A stretch of 64,000 nt of DNA, from NCBI RefSeq assembly GCF_030065535.1, contig NZ_JASJND010000001.1:434001-498000 (forward strand), given 5' to 3'. A program made the position numbers and the translations under genes. The first letter of the stretch is position 1. Each line of letters begins with the position of its first letter. Positions 24,742 to 33,458 of the stretch are shown here, piece after piece. The DNA comes from Microbacterium dauci. Lineage in GTDB: Bacteria; Actinomycetota; Actinomycetes; Actinomycetales; Microbacteriaceae. The notes under the pieces are model-generated. The model had not been told where the DNA came from and did no database searches. It saw nothing but the letters and a program-made list of their open reading frames with translations.

Positions 24742-25713
24742 TCAGCGCGCATTCGCCGGAACGGGAGCGGTCGAGCCACGCACGATGAGGCTCGGCGGCA
24801 GCACCTCCCGGCGCGGCGGCTCACCGTCCTGCAGCTCGGCGAGCGCAGCGTACGCGCGCTCGCCGAGGAGGTGCCGCGGCTGCTCGACCGTCGTCAACGC
24901 CGGGCGCACCCACGTCGCGAGCTGAGTGTCGTCGTAGCCCACCACGCTGAGGTTTTCGGGCACCCGCCTGCCGGAGTCGATGATCGCGCCCATCGACTCC
25001 GCCGCGATCCGGTCGGTCGCGCAGAACACCGCCGTCACATCGGACCCGATGAGTTCCGCCACCGATCCCAGAACGAGCGGTGTGAGCCCCAGCTCTGTCA
25101 TGGTCTGCTCGTACGAGCTCGCCCGCTGGCGCGCGGCGACGCGCCCCGATCCGGCGACATGCGCGATGCGCCGGTGACCGAGTCCCAGCAGATGATGCAC
25201 CGCCATCCGGGCACCGAGGCGGTCGTCGTTGCTCACCTGCGACGCCGAGTCCGGCACCTCATCGGGCCGGCCGACGATGACGACCGGAGCGGCTGAGGCA
25301 CGCACCGCCGAAACGGGGATCTGACCCGTCACCGCGATGATCCCGTCGACGCCGAATCCGCCGAGGCGCTCCACACCTCGCGCGAGCAGGTCGCGGTCGC
25401 CGCGGCCGTCGACCAGCACGACGCCCACGCCGTGGCGGTCGGCGCTGGCCTCGATGCCGTGTACGACGTCGACCGCGTACCCGCGCAGGTCGCCGACGAG
25501 CACCCCCACCGATCCGCTCCGCCCGCGCACCAGCGACCGCGCCCACGGATTCGAGCGGTACCCGAGCTCGTCTGCGACGGCCAGGATGCGTTGCCGCGTG
25601 GCATCCCCGACCCCGGCCTGCCCGCGGATCGCGAGCGAGACGAGCGACTTCGACACGCCGGCGGCCCCGGCGACGTCGTAGAGAGTCGGGCGGCGGCGCG
25701 GCGAGTCGGTCAC
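24742..25713 (-). CDS. LacI-family regulator of the ECF-transporter operon
   Basis: 323 residues from the GTG at 25713, just before the DNA-binding domain; the longer frame to 25779 would run through the operators. Helix-turn-helix PTLYDVAGAAGVSKSLVSLAIRG and hinge helix (about 8-60), then a sugar-sensor-like domain (VGVLVGDLRGYAVDVV ... LSVVGYDDTQLATWVRPALTTVEQP). Two inverted copies of a TGGARCGYTCCA operator lie between it and the divergent HAD/ECF operon, which it presumably represses. A LacI regulator suggests a sugar-related ligand. Confidence 0.87.
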   Translation of the reverse strand: MTDSPRRRPTLYDVAGAAGVSKSLVSLAIRGQAGVGDATRQRILAVADELGYRSNPWARSLVRGRSGSVGVLVGDLRGYAVDVVHGIEASADRHGVGVVLVDGRGDRDLLARGVERLGGFGVDGIIAVTGQIPVSAVRASAAPVVIVGRPDEVPDSASQVSNDDRLGARMAVHHLLGLGHRRIAHVAGSGRVAARQRASSYEQTMTELGLTPLVLGSVAELIGSDVTAVFCATDRIAAESMGAIIDSGRRVPENLSVVGYDDTQLATWVRPALTTVEQPRHLLGERAYAALAELQDGEPPRREVLPPSLIVRGSTAPVPANAR

Positions 25714-25732
25714 CCCTCCGTCATAGCAGCGC

Positions 25733-25744
25733 TGGAACGCTCCA
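25733..25744. promoter_or_regulatory. LacI operator copy 1, TGGAACGCTCCA
   Basis: A near-palindrome with central CG, extended to GCTGGAACGCTCCAGC at 25731-25746. It lies 20 nt before the regulator start. Its reverse complement recurs at 25757-25768, giving two sites 24 nt apart. Confidence 0.75.
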
Positions 25745-25756
25745 GCGTCTTCCAGC

Positions 25757-25768
25757 TGGAGCGTTCCA
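25757..25768. promoter_or_regulatory. LacI operator copy 2, TGGAGCGTTCCA
   Basis: Reverse complement of the copy at 25733-25744. Together they fill the regulatory gap between the regulator (start 25713) and the divergent tandem-HAD gene (start 25850). Confidence 0.75.
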
Positions 25769-25849
25769 CAAGCGTTCACTGGCGGTCGACTGCCGTGTCA
25801 CCTGCTCTCCCTACCGTCGAAGCACATCGCTCGACAGACAGGACCCGCA

Positions 25850-27451
25850 GTGCCCGACTCCGCTCTCACCGTCGCCCCTCACGCGCTCCTGCTCGACTTC
25901 GGCGGTGTCATCTTCCAGACGAAGAAGCGCCCGACCGGGCGCGACGAGTTCGCCACCCGGATCGTCGAGCGCGCCGCCCGTGGCGGGTGGGAGATCGAGC
26001 ATGAACGCGTCCGAGCCTCGCTCGACGCGGCGCTCACCGCGCTCCGGCACTGGAAGCATGCCTCGAGCCGCCGCCGGGCGCCGCGGGAGATGACCCACCG
26101 CGAGATCATCGGGGACTTCCTCGCGGCCGACCTGCCGGGCCGGGTGCGCGCGCTCCTGGTCGCCGAGGCGGGGGAGGTGCTCGAGGAGATGAACTTGACG
26201 CTCTCCGATCACACGCTTCGCCCCGGCATCCGCGACGTCATCACCGAGGCGACGGGCCGTGGCATCCGCCTGGGCATCGTGAGCAACGCACACGCCGGAC
26301 GCAGCCATCGCGCGATCCTCGCCGAGCACGGTCTCGACACCGCCTTCGGCGTGCAGGTGTACAGCGACGAGGTGGGAATGCGCAAACCCCACCCCGGCAT
26401 GATCGAGCTGGCCGCGACCGCGCTCGGGGTGACGCCCGCGCAGTGCTGGTATGTCGGCGACACGCAGGATCGCGACGTCGTCGCCGGGCGTCGCGCCGGG
26501 GTCGGCGGCATGATCCTCACGACAAGCGGGCACACCGACAATCCGCCCTTCGCGATCGCGGAGACGGCGGACGCCGTGTTCCCCACGCCCGAGGGGCTGG
26601 CAGAGCTGCTGCGGTCGGCGGCGGCGCCCGCTTCGGCAGCACCCGCGGCGACCACCGAACCCGAACCCACGGGGGCGCCCGTCCTGATGATCGACCACGG
26701 CGGCGTCATCTCCACAACAGCTCCGGATGCCGCGCTGCTGGACGCGTTCGCGTCACACCTCGCCCGGCTGCTGGACGGGCCCGATGAGCCTGTCGAGCTC
26801 GCCCGCGCACACCTGCTCATCGCGGAGGGGCGGGCCCGGCACGCCGAACGCAAGCGCGCGCAACGGCAGAACCTCGCCGGCGGCGGCGCGAACCGCGAAG
26901 TCGGCGCCCGCGAGTTCTGGCGCGACCTGGTCGGCGCCGACCTCAGCGTGCGCGCGCGCGCCGTGCTGACCGCCGAAGCCGAGGACCTGATGTTCCGGTA
27001 CGGCCGCGCGAAGAGCCGCCGCACCCTCCGCACCGGCATGGCGGAGCTGCTCGAGCACTGCCGCGCCGAAGGCGTCCGGGTCGTCGTGGTCTCCAACACG
27101 GTCAGCGGTCGGGCGGTGCGTGCCGAGTGCACCGCGCAGGGAATCGATCCGCTCATCGGGGCCTACGTCTGCTCCGACGAGAACGGCTACCGCAAGCCCG
27201 ACCCACGCATCGTCGAGGAGGCCCTGCGGATCACCGCCGCAGATCCCGCCCGCACCTGGTTCCTCGGCGACAAGCCACAGAACGACGCCCTTGCGGCGCA
27301 ATCGATGGGCATCGCCCGCCGCGTCATCGTCCGCGGCGGCACGACGGACGACGACGCCATCGACGCGGCGGTCCGCTCCGGCGACGTCACCGACGTCGTC
27401 TCCGAACCCGGCGACCTCATCGACCTGCTCGCCGCCCCCGCCCGCATCTGA
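25850..27451 (+). CDS. tandem HAD-superfamily phosphatase-like protein
   Basis: 533 residues from the GTG at 25850. It holds two complete HAD domains (about 8-260 and 280-528) joined by an Ala/Pro/Glu linker. Domain 1: motif I LLDFGGVIF, motif II VSNAHAG, motif III MRKPHP, motif IV VGDTQDRD. Domain 2: LMIDHGGVIS, VSNTVSG, YRKPDP, LGDKPQND. The nucleophile Asp is kept in both, but the second motif-I Asp (acid/base) is Gly in both. It probably acts on, or senses, a phosphorylated form of the compound imported by the ECF transporter encoded next. Two-domain fusions of this kind are not ones I can match to a characterised enzyme. Confidence 0.8.
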   Translation: MPDSALTVAPHALLLDFGGVIFQTKKRPTGRDEFATRIVERAARGGWEIEHERVRASLDAALTALRHWKHASSRRRAPREMTHREIIGDFLAADLPGRVRALLVAEAGEVLEEMNLTLSDHTLRPGIRDVITEATGRGIRLGIVSNAHAGRSHRAILAEHGLDTAFGVQVYSDEVGMRKPHPGMIELAATALGVTPAQCWYVGDTQDRDVVAGRRAGVGGMILTTSGHTDNPPFAIAETADAVFPTPEGLAELLRSAAAPASAAPAATTEPEPTGAPVLMIDHGGVISTTAPDAALLDAFASHLARLLDGPDEPVELARAHLLIAEGRARHAERKRAQRQNLAGGGANREVGAREFWRDLVGADLSVRARAVLTAEAEDLMFRYGRAKSRRTLRTGMAELLEHCRAEGVRVVVVSNTVSGRAVRAECTAQGIDPLIGAYVCSDENGYRKPDPRIVEEALRITAADPARTWFLGDKPQNDALAAQSMGIARRVIVRGGTTDDDAIDAAVRSGDVTDVVSEPGDLIDLLAAPARI

Positions 27452-27489
27452 CCCGACCGCCTCACCCGACCCCGAAGACAGAGGACGCC

Positions 27490-28386
27490 ATGACCGACAC
27501 CCGCACCTACGAACGCGCCGGAACGCTCCGCGGCATCGGCGCACCCGGCGGAGAACTGACCACTCCGCAGAAGCTCATGATCTTCGTGCTATCGATGTCG
27601 CTGTTCGGGCTGTCGAACATCATCCTGGAGATCATTCCCGATGTGACGCTCGGCCCCGTTGACATCTCGGTGTCGTACTTCGTCTTCGTCCCGCTGACGA
27701 TGGTGGCCCTGTTCAGCCCGTTCTGGGCAGCGCTGGGCGCGCCGCTCGGTGAGATCATCTTCACTGACCTGCTCATGGGCGATTTCTCGGGCCTGGCGGA
27801 GGTGGAGGGCTTCATCCAGATGTTCCTCGCTCTGTACATCGCCGGCACGCTTATCCGTGACCCGCGCAGTCGCGGTCAAATCTGGCTCGGCGCCATCATG
27901 GTCGTCGTCATCGACAAGGTGCTGTCCGCCCTCGTCGACCTCACGAAGGTCTGGGTCGGTCTGGAGGAGGCCGAACTCGTCGAGGGTCTGCCCGAGTCGA
28001 TTCTCGCGATCGAGGGAATCGGTCTCGGTGTCGACCTGCTGGTGAGCGGCATCCTCTTCGGAGCCATCCCCGCCATGTGGCTGATCCCGGCGCTGCACGG
28101 CAAGATCGAGCCGCTCCTCGGCATCCGACCGCGCGTCAAGGGAGAGCCGATCCCGGGAGCAGCCCCCAAGGCCGGCTGGTTCGTGATCGCCGCGATCCTG
28201 CTGTCGATCGCCTCCTTCTTCTTCGCCTTCCTCGAAGCGTGGGACATCGCGATCGGAACGGTCGACACCGAGCTCCGCGACCAGTACGGCGACGGCTTCC
28301 TCTGGGTGAGCGTGGGCGCGATCGTCGTGCTGACCACCATCGCCATCGCGCTCTTCGCTGCACACCGTCGCCGGACCCGTCCGTGA
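27490..28386 (+). CDS. ECF-type transporter substrate-specific (S) component
   Basis: 298 residues from the ATG at 27490 (GAGGA upstream). About seven or eight membrane helices; the first helices include LFGLSNIILEIIPDV, and the region APLGEIIFTDLLMGDF is typical of an S-component gate. It is longer than usual S components (about 180-220 residues), with an extra C-terminal helix pair. It binds a small solute and works with the ATPase pair and T component encoded next. The substrate cannot be named from sequence; LacI control hints at a polyol or sugar derivative. Confidence 0.75.
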   Translation: MTDTRTYERAGTLRGIGAPGGELTTPQKLMIFVLSMSLFGLSNIILEIIPDVTLGPVDISVSYFVFVPLTMVALFSPFWAALGAPLGEIIFTDLLMGDFSGLAEVEGFIQMFLALYIAGTLIRDPRSRGQIWLGAIMVVVIDKVLSALVDLTKVWVGLEEAELVEGLPESILAIEGIGLGVDLLVSGILFGAIPAMWLIPALHGKIEPLLGIRPRVKGEPIPGAAPKAGWFVIAAILLSIASFFFAFLEAWDIAIGTVDTELRDQYGDGFLWVSVGAIVVLTTIAIALFAAHRRRTRP

Positions 28387-30083
28387 CCGACGACCCCATC
28401 ATCCGGGTCGAGAACCTCTCGTTCCGCTACCCGGGCGCCACCGAGGACACGCTCCGCAACGTCTCGATCTCGATTCACCGCGGCGACTTCGTCGCGGTGG
28501 TCGGGGGTAACGGGGCCGCCAAGACCACGCTCTGCAAGACGTTCAACGGACTGATCCCGCACTACTGGGCAGGCGAGTTCGCGGGCTCGGTGCACGTCGA
28601 CGGTGTCGATACATATACCTCGAGCGTCGCCGACCTCTCCACCACGGTCGGGTACGTGTACCAGGACTTCCAGAATCAGCTGGTGCGTCCCACCGTCTCG
28701 GACGAAGTCGCTTTCGGTCCGCTGAACTTCGGCTGGGACGACCATGCCGAACGGGCGCAGGCGGCTCTGGGCGCGCTGGGGATCGGCGACCTCGGGGGCC
28801 GGTTCATCTGGCAGCTCTCCGGCGGCCAGGCGCACCTGACCGCGCTCGCCGGAGCGGTCGCCCTCGCCCCGGCCGTCATCATCGTCGACGAGCCGGTGGC
28901 CGAGTTGGACCCCGCGCGCGCCGAGGAGATCTACGAGCGACTCACCTTCCTCAACCGCGAGCACGGCACGACCGTGATCACGATCGAGCATCACGCCGAG
29001 TTCATCGCCCGGTACGCCAAAACCGTGCTCCTCATGGCGCACGGCACTCCCGTCTGGCACCTCCCGGTCGAGGAGGCGCTGCTGCGCTCGGCAGAGCTCG
29101 AGGAGCACGGCATCCCTGCGCCGCAACCGGTCTCGGCGCTGCACCGCCTCGGCATCCGTTCCGCTCCGCGCACACCGGAGGAGGCGGCCGACGTGCTCCG
29201 AGCGCACGACGTGCACGTCGACGGGGCTGCGGTTGTCGTCGCCTCGGACCGGGCCGCCGAGCGCGTCGTCGCCCACATCGAGGGCGTCTCGCACGGCTAC
29301 CGCTCGGTGGGAGGCGGGATCACCCCCGTCCTCGAGGATCTCGATCTGACCGTGTACGAGGGCGATCGGGTTGCGCTCGTCGGCGGCAACGGCGCCGGCA
29401 AGTCCACGCTCATGAAGCTGCTCGCCGGCATAACCGTCGCACGGACGGGAGAAGTGACGGTCGAGGGGCGGAACACCCGGGCCGTCTCCGCGCGTCGCAT
29501 GGCGGAGACGGTCGCGTACCTCCCGCAGCACCCGGAGACGATGTTCCTGCGCAGCAGCGTGCGCGAAGACGTCGCGCTGACCCCGCGCACACGGAGAACC
29601 CCCGACGCCGACCGCATCGTCGAGCAGGTGCTCGCGCGCGTGCGGCTGGAGGAGCTCGCCGACCGCGACGGGCGGATGCTCTCCGGCGGACAGCAGCGCC
29701 GCGCGGCGCTCGCGATCGGCCTCGCGATGCGCCCCCGTCTGCTGCTCCTCGACGAACCGACCGCGAGCCTCGACGTGCGCAGCCGCGACGACGTCACCGC
29801 GATGCTCGCGGAGCTCGCCGACACGATCTCCTGCGCCATCGTCGCGACGCACGACATGCAGCTCGTCGCCGAGTGGGCGAACCGTGTGATCGTCCTGGAA
29901 GGTGGCCGGGTGCGCGCCGACCTGACTCCGCGTGAGCTGTTCGCCCACCCCGAGCTGGCGCAGACACTCCGCCCGCCGCACATCACCCGACTCGGCACCC
30001 TGTTGCGGGTCGACCCCGTCCCGCTGTCGGTCGACGAGTTCGTCGCCGCCGTGTCGGTCCCGGTCCGGACCGCGGTCGCTTGA
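28383..30083 (+). CDS. ECF transporter ATPase, two fused domains (EcfA-EcfA')
   Basis: 566 residues from a GTG overlapping the previous stop. Two nucleotide-binding domains are fused. Domain 1 has signature LSGGQAHLTAL and Walker B VIIVDEP, but its Walker A reads GGNGAAKTT (G41-T49), with Ala for the Gly before the catalytic Lys. Domain 2 has canonical GGNGAGKST (about 334), signature LSGGQQRR, Walker B LLLLDEP and H-loop ATHDM. It energises uptake by coupling to the T component. The degenerate site suggests asymmetric ATP use, as in many heterodimeric ABC ATPases. Confidence 0.88.
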   Translation: MTDDPIIRVENLSFRYPGATEDTLRNVSISIHRGDFVAVVGGNGAAKTTLCKTFNGLIPHYWAGEFAGSVHVDGVDTYTSSVADLSTTVGYVYQDFQNQLVRPTVSDEVAFGPLNFGWDDHAERAQAALGALGIGDLGGRFIWQLSGGQAHLTALAGAVALAPAVIIVDEPVAELDPARAEEIYERLTFLNREHGTTVITIEHHAEFIARYAKTVLLMAHGTPVWHLPVEEALLRSAELEEHGIPAPQPVSALHRLGIRSAPRTPEEAADVLRAHDVHVDGAAVVVASDRAAERVVAHIEGVSHGYRSVGGGITPVLEDLDLTVYEGDRVALVGGNGAGKSTLMKLLAGITVARTGEVTVEGRNTRAVSARRMAETVAYLPQHPETMFLRSSVREDVALTPRTRRTPDADRIVEQVLARVRLEELADRDGRMLSGGQQRRAALAIGLAMRPRLLLLDEPTASLDVRSRDDVTAMLAELADTISCAIVATHDMQLVAEWANRVIVLEGGRVRADLTPRELFAHPELAQTLRPPHITRLGTLLRVDPVPLSVDEFVAAVSVPVRTAVA

Positions 30084-30907
30084 TGGCTCGCGCGCACCAC
30101 GACGTCCTGTCGGTCCAGTGGATCAAACTGGAACTCATCCGCACGGCGTACGCGACCCGCGGCGGACTGTTCGCCGCCATGGACCCCCGCGCGGTGGTCG
30201 TCTGGTACATCGGCCTCGCGCTCGTGCCTTGGTTCACCCACAACGTGACCGTGCTCGCCGGACTGTTCGTGCTCGGGGTGATCTCCGTCGCGCTCGCCCG
30301 CGTCGGCCCCCTGATCCTCGGCCTGTTCGTGATCGGTGCCGGGTTCGAGATCCTCTACCTGTTCATCGCGGCGTGGCTCTTCGGCGGCAACCTCGACACC
30401 CTCATCGCCCTCGCCGTACTGAACCTCAAACTCGGCGTCGTCGCGCTCGCGAGCATGGCGGCGTTCGTGTCGCTCGATCCCGAGAAGCTGTCCGACGCAC
30501 TGCTGGCGTTCCGTGCCCCGCAGATGCTCGCGTTCGGCGTCAGCTACGGCTACCGGATGCTGCCGATCCTCGTCGAGCAGTTCAGTGACGTCTTCGAGAG
30601 CTACCGCCTGCGCGTCGCGCCGCCGGAACGACCGGGACTGCTGGGGTGGCGTAGCGGCATCCAATTCGTGCAGATGGCGGTGCTGTCGTTCTATCCGATC
30701 TTCCTCAACACCGCCCGGTCGGTGCGCACGACCGTCGAAGCGCTCGAGACGCGCGGCTTCACCCGTTCGACGGATGCCGGGTCCTCCCGGCGCCTCCGCC
30801 TCGCCCGGCTGCGCATCACCCCGCGCGATGTCATCGTCCCCATCGTGACGGCGGTCGGGATCGTGACCGCGTTCAGCGTGGGGGAGATGTACCCGCTCTA
30901 CCGCTGA
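30083..30907 (+). CDS. ECF transporter transmembrane (T) component
   Basis: 274 residues from the ATG in a TGATG stop-start overlap. Five or so membrane helices; EcfT marks are the N-terminal MDPRAVVVWY, and the coupling-helix motif NTARSVRTTVEALETRGF (Ala-Arg-Ser). It joins the S component to the ATPase pair. It ends the four-gene operon with the tandem HAD, S and ATPase genes. Confidence 0.87.
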   Translation: MARAHHDVLSVQWIKLELIRTAYATRGGLFAAMDPRAVVVWYIGLALVPWFTHNVTVLAGLFVLGVISVALARVGPLILGLFVIGAGFEILYLFIAAWLFGGNLDTLIALAVLNLKLGVVALASMAAFVSLDPEKLSDALLAFRAPQMLAFGVSYGYRMLPILVEQFSDVFESYRLRVAPPERPGLLGWRSGIQFVQMAVLSFYPIFLNTARSVRTTVEALETRGFTRSTDAGSSRRLRLARLRITPRDVIVPIVTAVGIVTAFSVGEMYPLYR

Positions 30908-30920
30908 GCCCGGCCTCCGC

Positions 30921-30944
30921 GGGGAACCTGTGACATCGTTCCCC
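30921..30944 (+). terminator. possible terminator after the ECF operon
   Basis: GGGGAAC (30921-30927) pairs with GTTCCCC (30938-30944) around a 10-nt loop, 14 nt after the operon stop. There is no T run, so strength is uncertain. Confidence 0.5.
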
Positions 30945-30977
30945 ACCATGCGGCGCACGGACTCCTAGACTCGTGCC

Positions 30978-31403
30978 GTGGCAGATACCCCGTCCGGCGA
31001 CGCACCGCGCTTCAGTCCCGTCATCGCGCTGCTGGCCGTGTCCGCATCGTGGGAGGCGCAACTGGCGGCCGAACTGCGCACCCTCGGGATCTCCACCCGC
31101 AAGTTCGCCCTGCTCGGTCACATCGGTGCCGAGCCGGGCATCTCGTTCTCCGAGCTCGCCCGACGCTCGCACATCACCGTGCAATCCGCCCACGCCGCGG
31201 TGCACACCCTCGTCGACGACGGCTTCGTCGCCGACGCGACCGCCCAGGCCGGCGCCGCCAGCGACCTCAGCGTGACCGCGAAGGGCGCCGCCGTGCTGCG
31301 AGACGCGCAGGCGCGCCTCGGCGACCTCGACCGTGCCCTCACGCATACGCTCCCTGATGTTGCGGCATCCCTCGGCGGTGTCCGGGCGGGCGTGCTCGAG
31401 TGA
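30978..31403 (+). CDS. MarR-family winged-helix regulator
   Basis: 141 residues. The winged-helix core is LRTLGISTRKFALLGHIGAEPGISFSELARRSHITVQSAHAAVHTLVDDGFV (about 36-90), with flanking dimerisation helices. TAGACT at 30966-30971 lies 6 nt before the GTG, so the mRNA is probably leaderless. It overlaps the DoxX-like gene by 4 nt and may control it in response to an aromatic or oxidative signal. Confidence 0.82.
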   Translation: MADTPSGDAPRFSPVIALLAVSASWEAQLAAELRTLGISTRKFALLGHIGAEPGISFSELARRSHITVQSAHAAVHTLVDDGFVADATAQAGAASDLSVTAKGAAVLRDAQARLGDLDRALTHTLPDVAASLGGVRAGVLE

Positions 31404-31786
31404 CGTTCCGCGTGGTCGCCCGCTTCGTGCTCGCCACGGCCCTCGGGGCCATCGGCGCCGCACACCTCGGGCCGCTGCGGCGCGGGTTCCGCATCGTCGT
31501 GCCCGACTGGGCGACGCGGATGCTGCGCACCGACAAAGACACGATCGTCGTCGCGTCCGGCGTGGTCGAGATCATGCTCGCCGCAGCCCTGCTCTTCCTG
31601 CCGGGGGAGCGGCGACGCGTCGGCCTCGCGATCGCCGGCCTGTTCGTCGCGGTCTGGCCGGGCAATATCCACCAGTGGCGCACCGGGCGGGACGCACCCG
31701 GTCTCGACACCGACCGCAAGCGGTTCATCCGCATCCTGCTGCAGCCGATCCTCATCGTCTGGGCGCTCTGGTCGACCCGGCGTTGA
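31400..31786 (+). CDS. DoxX-like membrane protein (paralogue 1)
   Basis: 128 residues, about four membrane helices. The pattern VVEIMLAAALLFLPGERRRVGLAIAGLFVAVWPGNIHQ and C-terminal LLQPILIVWALWSTRR is shared with the gene at 33459-33848. DoxX-family proteins are small inner-membrane proteins; some work with superoxide dismutase or thiosulfate oxidation, most are uncharacterised. It is coupled to a MarR regulator by a GTGA overlap. Confidence 0.75.
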   Translation: MTFRVVARFVLATALGAIGAAHLGPLRRGFRIVVPDWATRMLRTDKDTIVVASGVVEIMLAAALLFLPGERRRVGLAIAGLFVAVWPGNIHQWRTGRDAPGLDTDRKRFIRILLQPILIVWALWSTRR

Positions 31787-31803
31787 CGTATTTGGGCTGA
31801 CAC

Positions 31804-31822
31804 CCTTCAGGTAGTCTGAAGG
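31804..31822. promoter_or_regulatory. palindrome over the -10 of the DUF3817 gene
   Basis: CCTTCAG (31804-31810) and CTGAAGG (31816-31822) form a perfect 7-bp inverted repeat with 5-nt spacer. It overlaps the -10 hexamer TAGTCT (31812-31817) and ends 1 nt before the GTG. A regulator bound here would block transcription. Confidence 0.5.
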
Positions 31823-31823
31823 C

Positions 31824-32282
31824 GTGTTTCGCGCCCCCGTCTCGATCTACCGCACGCTCGCGTTCGCCGAAGCCGTCTCCTGGACGCTCCTCATCGGCGG
31901 CCTGATCATCCGCGGCGTCGGTGGGCCCGCCGTCGCGGTGACCATCGGTGGCGGCATCCACGGCTTCGTCTTCCTCGCCTACGCGGCGACGGCGCTGCTC
32001 GTCGCGCTCAACAACCGCTGGAGCGTCGGTGTCGGCGTGCTCGCCGTCGGCGCAGCGGTGGTGCCGTACGCGACCATTCCCGTCGAGATGTGGCTGCGCC
32101 GCTCGGGTCGACTCGCGGGCGCCTGGCGACTCGAGGCCACCGACGACCCCCGCGACGCCCGACCGATCGACCGGCTGCTGCGCTGGTTCCTCCGCCGCGC
32201 CGCACTGCTCATCACCCTGCTGGTCGTCGGCGTCGTGGCGCTGTACGTCGTCCTGCTGATCGTCGGCCCGCCGGGCCGCTGA
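31824..32282 (+). CDS. DUF3817-family membrane protein
   Basis: 152 residues. Residues about 5-90 match DUF3817 (RTLAFAEAVSWTLLIGGLIIR ... GGGIHGFVFLAYAATALL), with three to four membrane helices and a C-terminal extra helix (LLITLLVVGVVALYVVLLIV). These actinobacterial proteins are of unknown role. The GTG start lies 6 nt after TAGTCT, giving a leaderless mRNA. Confidence 0.8.
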   Translation: MFRAPVSIYRTLAFAEAVSWTLLIGGLIIRGVGGPAVAVTIGGGIHGFVFLAYAATALLVALNNRWSVGVGVLAVGAAVVPYATIPVEMWLRRSGRLAGAWRLEATDDPRDARPIDRLLRWFLRRAALLITLLVVGVVALYVVLLIVGPPGR

Positions 32283-32283
32283 G

Positions 32284-33408
32284 TCAGCGCCGGGTCGAGA
32301 CCGTGACCGTGAACTTGCGGTCGCGGGCGACCTGCCGGGTCGGTCCGACGATCCGTTCCAGTTCGCTGCGGTAGCGCAACGCGGAATTCCACACGCACCA
32401 GAGCGCGCCGCCTTGGCGCAGCGCCCGCGCGGCGTCGGCGAACAGCCGCGGCGCGATGAGGTCCGACACCGCCGCGCCGCTGTGGAACGGCGGATTCAGC
32501 GCGACGAACGACACCGAGGCATCCGGCAGCCGGTGGAGTGCATCGTCCTGCACGACCTCCACCCGATCCGCGACGCCGTTCGCGACCATCGTCGCCCGTG
32601 CCGACGCGACCGCGACGGCGGATTGGTCAGACGCCGAGACGACGGCCGACGGATGCCGCAACGCGAGGTGCGCCGCCACGGCGCCGGTGCCGCACGCCAG
32701 GTCGATGAGTGGGTCGTCGGGCGTCCCACCCGGCGGGGTCGAGGGCAGGTGCGCGAGGAGCAGGCGTGTGCCGATGTCGAGCTTTGCCCCCGCGAAGGCG
32801 CCGCCGAACGCGCGGAGTTCGAGGTCGCCGTCGCGCCCGGCGGCGGGGACGGGATCGCCGCCGTCGTGCGGACCGCGGGCGATGAGGACGCGCGACTTCT
32901 GGCGGGCGTGCGTCACGTCGACACGGTCGAACACCTCGCGCAGCACGTCGTTCATCGCGACGCTCATGTGCTTGATGCGGCCGCCCGCGAACACGACGAC
33001 AGCCGGGTCGGCGTACGCGGCGATCAGCCCGGCGATGTCGCGGAGCGCGTCGAGCGACCGGGGGAGTCGCAGCAGCACGACACGCGCGGCGCGCACAGCG
33101 TCGGCATCCAGCGGGACCGAGATCACGTCGAGCCCGACCTCGGCCGCGTTGCGCGCGAGCGCCTGCTCGCCGACGAGGCCGTCCTGGTGCACGCGCACGC
33201 CCACCGCGCCGTCGTGGGCGGCGCCGAGCGCGAGCGCGCCGTAGGCGTCGCCGATGACGACGATGGTGCCGGGCGCGGCATCCGATCGGGCATTCTCCGA
33301 CTCGTCGAGCAGCAACCGGTCCGCCGCGTCGACCGCGACGAGACCGGGTCCTTCGGCGTCGGGGGTCCGCCGCAACCGCTCGAACGGGAACGGCGCTTCG
33401 GGACTCAC
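32284..33408 (-). CDS. class I SAM methyltransferase, RsmC/RlmG-like
   Basis: 374 residues, the length of RsmC/RlmG rRNA guanine-N2 methyltransferases. A degenerate N-terminal methyltransferase-like domain (about 30-180) is followed by an active C-terminal domain with SAM loop LIDLACGTGAVAA (about 238-250) and catalytic NPPFHSG (about 308). It probably methylates a guanine in ribosomal RNA. The GTG start is preceded by TACCCT (33420-33415) with a 6-nt gap: leaderless. Confidence 0.83.
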   Translation of the reverse strand: MSPEAPFPFERLRRTPDAEGPGLVAVDAADRLLLDESENARSDAAPGTIVVIGDAYGALALGAAHDGAVGVRVHQDGLVGEQALARNAAEVGLDVISVPLDADAVRAARVVLLRLPRSLDALRDIAGLIAAYADPAVVVFAGGRIKHMSVAMNDVLREVFDRVDVTHARQKSRVLIARGPHDGGDPVPAAGRDGDLELRAFGGAFAGAKLDIGTRLLLAHLPSTPPGGTPDDPLIDLACGTGAVAAHLALRHPSAVVSASDQSAVAVASARATMVANGVADRVEVVQDDALHRLPDASVSFVALNPPFHSGAAVSDLIAPRLFADAARALRQGGALWCVWNSALRYRSELERIVGPTRQVARDRKFTVTVSTRR

Positions 33409-33458
33409 CTCACCAGGGTACGGCCCACACCTCGCCGTGCCGGGGGCATACTCGGACC

